Below, piece after piece: positions 25,156 through 35,899 of a stretch of DNA of 64,000 bases. The stretch is from Druceiella hillmani. Taxonomy: Eukaryota; Arthropoda; Insecta; Lepidoptera; Hepialidae. Location: assembly GCA_039881145.1 (NCBI GenBank), contig JAYKKI010000006.1, forward strand, positions 13,957,001-14,021,000, read 5' to 3'. Each line of letters starts with the position of its first letter. The stretch's first letter is position 1. The position numbers and the translations under genes were made by a program. The notes under the pieces were generated by a model. It was not told the DNA's origin. It saw only the letters and a list, made by a program, of their open reading frames with translations, and ran no database searches.

Positions 25156-25860
25156 GCATTTTTCAACAAAATTCATGGGAAATTTCTGCGTACTAATTAA
25201 TAGATTACGTCTTGCCTTTGTGTCACATAGATTGGTCGATATTTTAAATAATATTTGCACTTTATGTATTTTGTTAAAGTGTTTATAAGAGAGTCCGTTT
25301 AATTATACTAAATTCGTTAGCAAATATTTAAAAAAACTTTGCGCTTCTGTTTGTCATTCTAAGAATTTGTTGACAAATAGATTTATCCTACATTCATTTT
25401 AAAAGGATTTTAAATACATTATAACTTGAAGTCCTAGTTAATTTTAAAATCGCAAGCTGCATATACAATCCGCCAGTTTTAATATCTTGAGTGTACTTCC
25501 TATACTTTTGATTATAGATATATTTAAATGCGTAACGAGCAGATTTATTACAATATAGACAATACGAGTAGATTTATTACAATATAGACAATATCTGAGA
25601 AGATTTTAACTAATATCCAAAGTAAATTTTATCGAATACACTACTCGTAAGTATATGATTAGAAAAGGAACTTGTATATTCAGAACATGTAAAATTTCTT
25701 GAAAAGAGGAAAATGTGATGTGACTTATTACTTACATACCTTCTCTCATTCAAATGCCGACCACAGTTTATGTAGTTTAATTTCGGTAAACGTACTAAAT
25801 TCTATTTGTATATATTACTTTATCTGACGTTGTTAGTTAACGTTATATAAACTAATTCAA

Positions 25861-26165
25861 GACTAGCCGCACCCGCGACTTCGCGAATGAATGTTTTAAA
25901 AATATTATTAAATTAACTAAAAGAATAATACACGTAACGCCATATATTACAATAATAATTATAAAACTAAACATTTTTAAAGTAAGTGCCCTTTTTACTG
26001 AGATGTAAAATTACCATATTTTCTTTTTTATTGGCCGAGTGCAGTGCAACATATCTTATAAGTTACTCTAGATCCAATAGAATCCACTAGTGAAAATTGC
26101 ATCAAAATCTGTTTAGCTCTTTTGCGTAATGCGCATATAAATAAACAGTCTAACGACAATAAAAT
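25861..26165. repeat. Insect short dispersed repeat, near full length
   Basis: It begins ACTAGCCGCACCCGCGACTT and ends with a segment resembling the widespread insect repeat tail: GAAAATTGCATCAAAATCTG, then GCGTAATGCGCATATAAATA and AACAGTCTAACGAC. Elements with this head and tail are common across insect genomes. I recognise the pattern but cannot name the family. No ORF. Confidence 0.6.
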
Positions 26166-26169
26166 ACGT

Positions 26170-28200
26170 AACAGCCAAATTAACACAGATTAATGCTAAA
26201 CTTATCCAAGTATTGAAAACAGATTCAAACTTTAAACAAATTAAGAAAACAAAGTAATTACAATTAAAGTCAATTACATGCAACATCGATAAATGTTATA
26301 TGTGGAATACGACCCACAATGACGTCTGCCCTCATGCATCTGCCCACATTCGGATTGTTTACTCAAGCACTTACTTCTCACATGCCACTTCACATTTTAT
26401 TTCTGGGTTTACATAGACATAGATACGATATAAGTTTGTATAATAGACTATGCGTAGAGCAGTTAGGTAATTCTCTGTTGTTGCCATATTAATGCAACGT
26501 AAATATTTTTTTTGAAACTTGTAAATTTACATGTCTTCTTTGACAACTAAATTAAAACTAAATATTACTTCAAGTTAACCCCTATTTTTTTGTAAGAACT
26601 CGATCCGAATTGGGTTAGTAGTTTAATGTGATGCCTGCACAAACCCTAAAATGACAAACAGAAAAAATTTTCAAAATTATCCATTCTATCACTTAATTTT
26701 CATCCCCCAATTATTTTTCCTGCAAATATTTTTAACATACAAATACGCAAATTTATAGTTTTACTATATGTACAGAGAGTTACGATGAAGAGTTAGGACG
26801 TTCATAATGATTTTTCAAATATATTTGTTATTTGCTCATGGGTTTTTATTATGAAAAGTCACATTTTACTAGAGTCTAATGGCATTAAAAATGCACGGCC
26901 TTAATTAATTGAATTGAAAATTTTTGAAATGCAAACTTCTAAAAGTTTTCTCACATATTCTTGTAAGCATTTTATGAAATTCTTAAAAGTATTTAAATTA
27001 AAATAAAATGTTCTACGTTTCTAAAAGTAAAGGTTGATACTAATATATTATATAAGTCCGTCCGCCTGTTTCCTTTCCTTGTTTTCGAATTTCGTGAAAT
27101 CCTCTCTCAGTGAATGTCTGTGACATAAAAGGAACCCTAAGCAAAATTTGAAACTTTTAGATTCAACGGTGTAGTTTGCGCATTGACATAATAATCAGCC
27201 AGTCACGTATCATTTTACATGTAAATAGGCTTAATCTGTAGTAATTCAGAGTAAGATATCATCGGCAGGTTATATCTCTTCCAAATCCTTTTTTTATAAA
27301 AGAATTATTATTGAATTTGGTTTATCAGCAATAGTATCAATACTGTCAAGATTTTGGTATTCTGGCAATGTGATGCATAACATCCTCACAACAGAATAAT
27401 ATAATACATTTCAACGAGAAGCTTTAAGGTGTTTAAAATTATATAACATATTTTGGTGTAAAAAAATGTGAGTGAGATATTTTTCTGTGGAACATTGATA
27501 TCTAAATCATCATTAAGAAAAACGATTATGTAACCTATTACTCCTAATGGCCATCTGAGGTCTTTGACAAACTTTAACCATTCCAATAATATGTAGTCTG
27601 TTATTAGACAAAGTATAAAGGTCGAGAAAATGGGAAATATTATAAATTACATTTTTATTTGATATTAATTTAGGTTTTTTTTTTGTTTCACAGTTTATTT
27701 TTCCCGAACTTATCAGTTTGAAAATTTATTTTATTTTTTCTTATAACTGGTGCCGTCCTTTCGTAATTGCTAGTAAAATTAACAACAGTGTTTTTAATCT
27801 GAAAACAACGTTTTTAATAAAGAAAATAGTTCTAAATTTCATTTCCACTTTGAAACAATGTGATATATATTCAATTGCCCATATCAACAACGGTTCCCTA
27901 CAATAAATTGGTGAAAGTCGTCTGCTTTTCTGTAAATATAGAGCTCAGGTAATAACGATTCTAATATTGTAATGCTGAATAATTCAATGAAATACCGATA
28001 TTTTCCAATTTAATCCGATATTTTAATATTGCGAGCCATCTTCGGGACGTAAACGCAATAAAAATTCAGTACGGGAATGGAAAATTTATATCTAATAATG
28101 ATACTTTTATACTTAACTACATTCTGCCCCCGACTCCACCCACTCTTATTTTTGCGGCGGATTATTTCTTTTGTACTTAAGAAATGTTCTCGTCTCAAAT
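26170..28200. other. AT-rich DNA left of the pogo-like element
   Basis: A possible dispersed-repeat fragment at 27055-27145 (AAGTCCGTCCGCCTGTTTCC, AAAAGGAACCCTAAGC). The 66-codon minus-strand frame at 27386-27586 (WLKFVKDLRWPLGVIGYIIV) has no recognised family. Confidence 0.45.
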
Positions 28201-28370
28201 GTACCGTAAAACGGAAACGGTAAAACGGAACTACTTTGCACGTGTTTCTGTAGTTTTTTTGTGGCTACTTTTTTTTAGCTTCCAAAATTAATTATTTTGT
28301 TGCTCCAACAGAATAATGTTTCCTTTGACTATCAAATTCATATCAATCTCAAGACCCACTAACCCCCCAC

Positions 28371-28373
<3 letters not shown>

Positions 28374-28412
<39 letters not shown>
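28374..28412. repeat. TA microsatellite inside the pogo-like element
   Basis: About 19 AT units between the left terminal repeat and the subterminal CAAAGTAACCCCG motif of the 28202-29876 transposon. Confidence 0.95.
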
Positions 28413-28417
<5 letters not shown>

Positions 28418-28822
28418 GTCAAAGTAACCCCGAGTGTGGGATTTCTTTGACAAGGCATTGAAATTTAGCTTAAGCCAAAGACCTAAAGCTTAAAAATTAC
28501 TTTGAAATCATTTTGATTAAAAAATATTAAGATTTTATGCATTATATAGAAAATTGAATAAAAATAACGAGTCTTATCAATAAACTGGTCATTTTTGCTA
28601 AAGAAATATTTAACATGATAATACCAAACACTTAAGTTATAATTATCGGCACGTAATTAGCCTTGTAATTATCTTTGGAATCATAATTAATTTTAGTATT
28701 ATTACAATCAACTTTAAAAATAAACTTGACAAATTTTAAAAATAAAAAAAGCTAAAAATAATTATTCTGTATCTTCACACACCATACATTCATAGATAGG
28801 ATTGATAATGCATCAAACCCCG

Positions 28823-29510
28823 TCAGCAGCATGGTGGTAGAACCGTGTCACACTTACAAATGTAACAGATGATTTTGACCTTCTTCTTACCCTTTTCCTT
28901 GCACCTTACGCCTATGCCTGTTTTTGCCCTTACGCCTATGCCTGTACTTTGCCTGCACGCTATTCTCTTCTTGCGAGACAAATCATTTAAAGGAACATTT
29001 TCATCGGAAGAAGTCTGGTCTGTTACAGCCAGCACCTCGTCGTCTGTAATATTTGTCTCATCATAATTATAAACTAGAGCAGGACGTGTCTCATCTAAGG
29101 CTGGTCTGAAATTGTCAAAAAACTTTTGATCCGTTAGGACCCACTGATGCTCTTGAAGTTTTGATGTTTGTAGTCAGTCTCTGCGTGAGGTTGTTCCGAG
29201 CTGCAAATTCATTCACGGCAATTTGTCTTTCCACCACTTTACAACTTTACCTTCCTCATTGATAAACATTTGAACGATGGTTTGAATTGAAATTATAAAA
29301 GAAAAAATCCCAGTCTGCTAGTACACACAAGGAATCTGCTGTTACGCAAGGTATCTACTATTTACACTCTGAAGCGTCAAAATAGTGGGATGGTCTGGCT
29401 TTCCTTCGTGTTTGTGATAGATACTGTTAAGAATGGTGGCCCTATTAATTTTGTACGGCACCTGCCTTGGTAAGTGTCCCCGCTCTCACTTCCGCAACGG
29501 ATACATTCTG
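28823..29510 (-). pseudogene. Pogo-family transposase pseudogene
   Basis: Read on the minus strand, in order: a Psq-type helix-turn-helix remnant near 29480-29370 (PYKINRATILNSIYHKHEGK, then a DHPTILT segment), a frameshifted middle (VQMFINEEGKVVKWWKDKLP; NNLTQRLTTNIKTSRASVGP), then FDNFRPALDETRPAL followed by YNYDETNITDD, which matches the region around the first catalytic aspartate of pogo/Tigger-type DDE transposases. Immediately after it comes a C-terminal tail (LAVTDQTSSDENVPLNDLSR) and a basic, Cys-rich end. The rest of the catalytic domain is missing, so an internal deletion joined the two at a GACGACGA stretch. Several stops and frameshifts show it is dead. The family assignment comes from motif order and wording, not a search. 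Confidence 0.8.
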
Positions 29511-29879
29511 TAATTTTTATGGTTTCGGACACCAAGTTTTCTTTTATACGTTGCGATCATTATGATTTATTTGTATGTAAATAAATACAAGGTTAACCTG
29601 TAACAAATAGAAAAACAATATGTACTAAATCTCAGATTGCGTGCACATATATATCTTACATATATATCACATTACAAACACCAATTATGAACACCCTCGA
29701 ACTAGTCGGTAAGTCAGGTGATCGCAGCGCAATCCACATCCTGCACTCCCTTCCTACCACACAAGGTCACGCGAGATCGTTCCACACATGTTTAAAGCAT
29801 ATTTTGGCACCCTGACAAAGTAGCCCCAAAAATGCGAAAGTTACCCATAAAGTTAAAGTAACCCCGTTTTACGGTACCC

Positions 29880-32215
29880 TTCATTACAATAAAAATAACT
29901 TATACCTTAGCTTGAAAAACGTTTTCATCACAAAAAGTATTCTTGAACAGTATTTTATATCGCAACTTAAATTTTACTAATAATCACTACAATAGTACAT
30001 TAAAATACGTGTACTAGGTCTTATTTTTTGAGTACTAATAATTGAATTTGAAGTCCTGATTGAATGTTTGCCACATTTAATTAAACAAGTTCTTTAGATT
30101 TAAATATGAACCTAAACATTATCTCGATGAAAGTTTAGTTCAAATCAATTTAGTATGTTATGTGATACTCAGAAAGATAGATGGGTAAAAAACCAAACAG
30201 ACCGACGAAACGTCACTTAAGAATATTGGTGAGGGATAAAGAGTAACTAAAATGTTTATATGAATCCCAAGCATTTTTCCAGTGAAACCTTCATTCAAAC
30301 GTCTCTAGTAGTTTTTACGTGATAATCGGATGAACAGATATACAGACAAAAATGTTTAGGGTTCAAAAAAACCTAAATACTCCACCAATTTTACGAAAAA
30401 TATCTTCAATTTACAGATACACATCTGTTACAGTTTTATAGTTGTATTGATATAGTTGAAAGAAAGAACATTTAAATATTTCTTGATAATTTAACCATCA
30501 TAATTACATTTTTTTTTCTTTGCACAGATATGGACTGTGGCCTAAATCTTTTACTAGGCGGAATGTACATGGATTCAAAACTGCCGTAGTTCTGTAGTTC
30601 CTGAAATATTTTTCCGCTTCACTTATTCTCAAACATTTTTCAATTTTTATAGCTCCTTTACTAGATAAACTGCCATCATTCCCCATTTCGATTCACCTTT
30701 GTCTTTCTGGCTCGTTTCCTTTCTGTTTTCTCACTCCATTCTTCCCCATTTATCATTTTATGAATATTTTTCTATCTATACTTTTAACGTAACAATTTTT
30801 ACATTTCAATATTCTGTCCTATTTAAAACTTTCTTAAATATTGCATTCTAGTAAAATATCTGCCTTTTTAACTGCAGTGCCTAAAATTTTTCCGGAACAT
30901 TCGACCAAACTTGCATGTATTTACTTTTATATTATTCAAGGCTGACTTTTGTACCTAATTATTATAAATACTTTCATCCAACATCTGTTCTGTTCCACCT
31001 TCAAAAGAATATATTTTATTATCAGTCTTCGCCGTTTTAAACGATCTTCTACCTATTGCTCCTTCTTTCCTATGACCGCGTTGTCTATTTTTATTTCATA
31101 CATTGATTTGCATTTTTCTTCCGACAACCACATTAATGCTTTCAAAATTTATACATGGATTTCTCTAAGAATACGTGAGACATTCGTATTACCAGACACT
31201 ATCAATGTTAATAAAGCCGCAACACCTACACACATCACATATGGGACCAAAATGCATCCTCCTCTTATACTTCATTTATCATCAGCCAATATATTACTTT
31301 AATTTTACACAAATATCAACATAAAACATGCCAAACAACTTTACTAATATCAATCGCCTGCCCTGAAGCCGGTTTCATTCTAATTATTTTATGACATTTT
31401 CTGCTGAATTCAACTAGATAATCTTCACCTATTCTATAAACATGTTTTTCATAATTAATTTCTCAAAATATACCAAAAGTCCTCATAGCTTTGATTACCC
31501 AATACTTTCATGAACATGCAGAGATTAATGAAAACGCAATATACTTTATTTTTTTTATTTAGATGTACAGGTATTAATTAGTGAACTAAGCCTAGAGATT
31601 ACTCAACACTTACTGTTTTATATCCTACAGTATGCTATCAGTCTTTTCATTCACACGTTCATTAGACTTTTCATTCATTAAAATGCTTCCATTTCTACAG
31701 TCAGTAGAAACTGCCTAGCGCTTACAATTGGACCATAGTTTTCATTATAATTAAAGGTTTATTGAAAGATATTGCTCTGATGGACGATCAATAAATAAAC
31801 AAAATAAATATTAAAAAATAAAAGACTTAATCTAAAGAATTAAAAATTAAGCGATAAGAGCTGTTCGAAAAAACCCCTATTCCGTACCTAGTTAACAGTT
31901 AAAGTTAAACTCTAAAGCGTCCTCTATTAATGTTTTGAATAAACATACTAATGTATATTTAAACCACTTGAAGCTCCATCTGTTCGCAACGCTGTTAATC
32001 AACACATCATTTATAGCACTGAACAAGAATCATTATTACCAAACAACAAGTGACACTGTTTTATTAATACATGCATTTGTTTATTATTAGAATGATTTAA
32101 AGGAGAAAGACTGATAATTCTATTAAAATTACATATCTATTTTTGAAGTGAAACCCCTTTTGTCACGGTATAATATGTTCATATATTGGAAATAGCCTTG
32201 TAAGAAAAAAATAAA
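29880..32215. other. AT-rich DNA between the pogo-like element and copy 3
   Basis: The plus strand is pyrimidine-rich from about 30700 to 31680 and yields a 117-codon frame at 30949-31302 with no recognisable domain. No gene supported. Confidence 0.45.
30280..30350. repeat. Fragment of an insect dispersed-repeat tail
   Basis: CAAACGTCTCTAGTAGTTTT, TACGTGATAATCGGATGAAC and AGATATACAGACAAAAATG match the general form 'TTCAGTAGTTTTTGCGTGATAATCGGACAAACAGACAGAC' of insect repeat tails. Confidence 0.45.
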
Positions 32216-32216
32216 G

Positions 32217-32482
32217 TATTGAATATATTTGGCGTTAATTTTATAGAAATTCATTATTCACAATTAAATGAATCTACTTGATATAGTATTATTTCTACTT
32301 TCTTTAATTTCTTTACTACGATCTAGGTTTCGTTGTATTACAACATCGTCAGGTGGGCTGTCGGCAAATATATTTACTGACAACCCACCTGAAGATGTTG
32401 TAATACAACGAAACTCAGGTCGTGGTAAAGAACTCAAAGAAAGTAGAAATAATACTACATCACGTAGTTTCATTTAATTGTG
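32217..32482 (-). mobile_element. Foldback hammerhead-family element, copy 3
   Basis: Minus-orientation copy: tail on the left (TATTGAATATATTTGGCG), CATTTAATTGTG end on the right, both arms full length around a short loop near 32370. The plus-strand arm keeps a complete hammerhead core (32384-32425). The left arm carries a degraded one. The flanks GAAAAAAATAAAG and GAAAAAAGGAAAA match at 10 of 13 positions, a weak or decayed target-site duplication in A-rich DNA. Because the element is a near palindrome, it is open in similar frames on both strands; those 69-codon readings are artefacts. Confidence 0.85.
32384..32425 (+). ncRNA. Hammerhead ribozyme motif (type I), copy 3
   Basis: In order: CCAC (helix I, 3' side), CTGAAGA (conserved core), an extra T, GTTGT-AAT-ACAAC (helix II), GAAA, ACTCAGGT (helix III, changed from the family's ACCTAGGT so pairing is weaker), C at the cleavage position, and GTGG (helix I, 5' side). 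Cleavage would be after the C at 32421. All invariant core bases are present; helix III is the weak point. Helix I is open to the flanks, which makes it type I. Confidence 0.7.
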
Positions 32483-34262
32483 AAAAAAGGAAAACGTTAT
32501 GACCATTTCTCAACATATGAGCCAAGGATTGAAGGGAAAGAAGTAATAGAGAATAGTGGAAGAAAGGAATTAGATACACGGAAAGGGGGACGGCGGAGGA
32601 TAAACGAGTTGGAGATATTTTGAGAGGAACATAATGAACTGATAAATGCGGGACTCAACGAAAAATATTATAATTATGAAATTATATACTTACAAAAATT
32701 GGTTAATGATTTAGAATGCAAATTTATTAAAGCAATGTCAATAACGGAAAAATAATACACGCAAGCTATTCTGAAATATATCAATAGCGATAGTTATAAA
32801 GGATCATCAAATAAGAACTTGTTCCACATTAAAATAAATATCCTGCCAAATTATATATCAATATTTCTTTATTTTTAAAATGACGTGGTATTATTATTTA
32901 AAAATGTATTAATTTAAATGACCGCCTCGAAATGTTTTTGATAAGTTAATGCTTAAACAACAACTCTTTGCAACTCACCCACATAAGTCGATGCTAACTC
33001 TATCAATGACGTGATTAATATTGGTATTCACATCATTTAATATTTGCCAAATGTTCGAATAAACCGATGATATAATATAACTCCAGAGAAAAAGTCGAAC
33101 AGTGGAAGGTCGAGAAACTATACGATCTGGAAACGTGTCTTTCAATCAACTGATTCCGTTTTGTTGAAACCACATATTTTCTAAATCAAAATCATCCAAT
33201 TTGGATAAAAAAAAATGTGTTCCTTTTTCCACAGTATTTTCCACTCACAGTTATATCATTACAGCAGCGTTCTTGAAAAAATACAGTACATTGATACCTC
33301 CCGACCAAAACGCATGCCATCCAATCAATTTTAATGGTTGCAAAGATGTTTTAAATGTTGATTTTCATTAATACAAAGCGGCAACTTTACTTATTTACTA
33401 AGCCATTCAGCTAAAAACTAATTTCATAACTAGAGATGATTTTTTGGAGAAACGATTGCAATCAACTTCCATGCTCTAAAGTTCACTCAGCTAAATTTTG
33501 TACGTGCTAAATGGTCATTTTGTTTTGGTTTTTGAGTCAATTAAATTTGATACCACTTTAAATGCAAATCTTCATAAAGAATATTCCATAGAGTACCATA
33601 AGAAATCCCAAGCTATTAAAAACAACGTACAATCGATGAATTTGGATTTTGACTCACGCCGATTCACGGCATCAGTATTTTCAATACGTGTATATTTTTG
33701 ATGTAAGAATTACAAATACCATCAATTTATTCGAATTTAATGATACGATTACCAACAGCAGACTCTCTAATATACATGTATGTTATATTATTTACGACAC
33801 GTAGATTTAACGTGAAATATTTGTTTAAATAAAGTTTAACAATGATATACGCTTTTCAACTACTTACTTTTTCACTCTGATTTACCAAACTACACTAAAC
33901 ACAAGTATGAATCATAGTGGAAATATGAAAGAAAAACAAAACACAAATTATGTACGGCAGAGTATGTGTGTGTGTCCGTATGTACATAGTCATACATCCA
34001 TATATAAACGCTACTTATATTGTCGGGTTAGCAGGAAATGAAAAATCAAATATTGCTTTTGGCACTATGATTATAGAAATTACGGTGACATAAGACTTCT
34101 AATGTTTTGTGAATTTCTATTTTTGTGTTACCACAATGCTAAATTATTCTCTCAATAATGTTATAAAATTTATGGAGTTCTTCTTATTAAATTTGGTCCA
34201 CAACACTTGGTCGCTTTTACAACTAACCTGATGAAGTATGATTTTTACGTCATGCGAGTAAT

Positions 34263-34645
34263 ACTCCCAGTATTTGTCCCAGTATTTTGCAAGATTCATT
34301 GATAAGAAAAAGATTGAAAGAACGTTTACTCCCAGTATTTGTTAAGATTCATAGATAAGAAAAAGATTGAAAGAACGTTTACTCCCAGTATTTGTTAAGA
34401 TTTATAGATAAGAAAAAGATTGAAAGAACTTTTACTGCCAGTATTTGTTAAGATTCATAGATAAGAAAAAGATTGAAAGAACGTTTACTCCCAGTATTTG
34501 TTAAGATTCATAGATAAGAAAAAGATTGAAAGAACGTTTACTCCCAGTATTTGTTAAGATTCATAGATAAGAAAAAGATTGAAAGAACGTTTACTCCCAG
34601 TATTTGTTAAGATTCATAGATAAGAAAAAGATTGAAAGAACGTTT
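34263..34645. repeat. 53-bp tandem minisatellite, seven units
   Basis: Units start ACTCCCAGTATTTGTTAAGA and end GATTGAAAGAACGTTT. The first unit (34263-34327) is 65 bp because of a 12-bp partial duplication of CCCAGTATTT; the other six are 53 bp. Only one to three substitutions separate units. Confidence 0.95.
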
Positions 34646-35147
34646 ACTTTTTACCTTTTTAATTTTCGAGGAAATATAATATTCTGCTGACGAGTACCTA
34701 ACAGCATAATTTACCCTTAGTCGTCGTAACTTCATCTAAATGAATGAATCTGAAATTGAATTTTTAGTACATATCTTAGAAAGCTACACAATTCACCGGA
34801 AATCCATTGGAAGCCGATGAGAAAAGGATATCGTTAAAGTGATGTTAACATATAATTTTTCGTTTACCTTATCCTTGCCCCGTTACTTTGCAGCCAGCAT
34901 ATTAGACGTCTCGACTACTCAGGAGCTTACACAGCTTCGTATTCAGTAATCTGTATACTGACAAAGACGTTTCAATCGTTGTGAGTGATGTTATAATTCT
35001 ATGATGTTCTTCATAATAATTTCAAGGTTGCCAAACAATTTTCACATAATTGATATTTTAGAATAGGATGAATAATTTAGGTTTCGCTGTAGAATTTGTT
35101 TAAAACGTATTTATATTAATATTATCATACCTCATACTCCGCTGTGT

Positions 35148-35151
<4 letters not shown>

Positions 35152-35203
<52 letters not shown>
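35152..35203. repeat. TA microsatellite
   Basis: About 26 uninterrupted TA units. Confidence 0.95.
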
Positions 35204-35205
<2 letters not shown>

Positions 35206-35785
35206 TTATGTAAAGGCAATTACCACTCACTCATTGACTTCATTACAAAATTTCCAGAACTATAAAGCCTATAAACTTGAAATTTTAAACACAATTTTTT
35301 CCAACCCCTAAGATTGTGAAAACGTGAGTTAGAATATGGCATGAGAATTTTAAAATAATTAACGTAAAGAACACGAAAATTTGTATTTTCAATTGTGTAA
35401 AATGTTATGAATGCTGGTAATATTATTATTTTTTTTCTAATTTGTGAAGCAGCTATGACTGTCTTGACGTGGAAAAAATATTATTTCAAGTGAGGAAGGA
35501 ACATTCGTTCCGCTAATTTGTTTATTTAATTTGTTACTCTTACAAATTAAACGAAATAATATTTATTATTAGAATGTATACCTGTGAACTAATATCTTTG
35601 TTATTTCCAAATAAAATCATGGAATAACTATTATTCATATCTAACGGGATGGAAAAATTATATATATATATACTAATAATGTGTATTAGTTTTTTTAACG
35701 GAGAGTTGCACTAGATGTATTAAAATATATGGAAATATACCATTTTCATTATATTTATCTATATATTCATATTTAACTCTATTCA

Positions 35786-35899
35786 ATGTCCAATCAAGAT
35801 CACTTAGATAGACCACGACAAAACGCCGCGCTACTGTTAAGTGCCGCCACGGCAGCCAGTAACCTAGAGAGTGACTCGCATTCGCTGGGCCGTTGTTGA
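35786..35899 (+). CDS. Coding-looking 37-codon ORF in a GC-rich island (unidentified)
   Basis: ATG at 35786 gives MSNQDHLDRPRQNAALLLSA then ATAASNLESDSHSLGRC and TGA. Ala- and Ser-rich, with GC-rich third positions, in DNA that is otherwise over 70% AT. It could be a small first exon or a sORF. No good donor was seen just before the stop (only GGCC|GTTGTT). The minus strand is also open through this island, so direction is not certain. The island may instead be a repeat fragment. Confidence 0.3.
   Translation: MSNQDHLDRPRQNAALLLSAATAASNLESDSHSLGRC

Larger units (their letters stand above)
28202..29876 (-). mobile_element. Pogo-like (Tc1/mariner superfamily) DNA transposon, decayed
   Basis: The ends are inverted: TACCGTAAAACGG at 28202 and CCGTTTTACGGTA at 29876, with TA at both borders, as expected for a TA target duplication. 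The left end carries a short internal duplication of CGGTAAAACGG. Subterminal motifs recur: CAAAGTAACCCCG (28419-28431), GACAAAGTAGCCCC (near 29815) and AAAGTAACCCCG at the right end. A minus-strand transposase pseudogene lies inside, and a TA microsatellite (28374-28412) sits near its 3' end. Both ends and both transposase parts support the call, but the coding sequence is frameshifted and internally deleted, so it is not autonomous. Confidence 0.85.
32495..35780. other. AT-rich DNA with the 53-bp array
   Basis: No gene recognised apart from the minisatellite at 34263-34645 and a TA tract. Confidence 0.5.

Noticed and set aside
30949..31302. 117-codon plus-strand ORF as a gene
   Set aside because: Lies in a pyrimidine-rich stretch that is generally low in stops; composition and lack of any domain suggest chance.
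32264..32477. Two 69-codon ORFs, one per strand, with similar sequence
   Set aside because: A result of the near-palindromic foldback element; both are readings of the same inverted repeat and neither has an independent signal.
34263..34645. CRISPR array
   Set aside because: The 53-bp units are contiguous and identical, without unique spacers, and the DNA is eukaryotic. The same holds for the arrays at 40394 and 63482.
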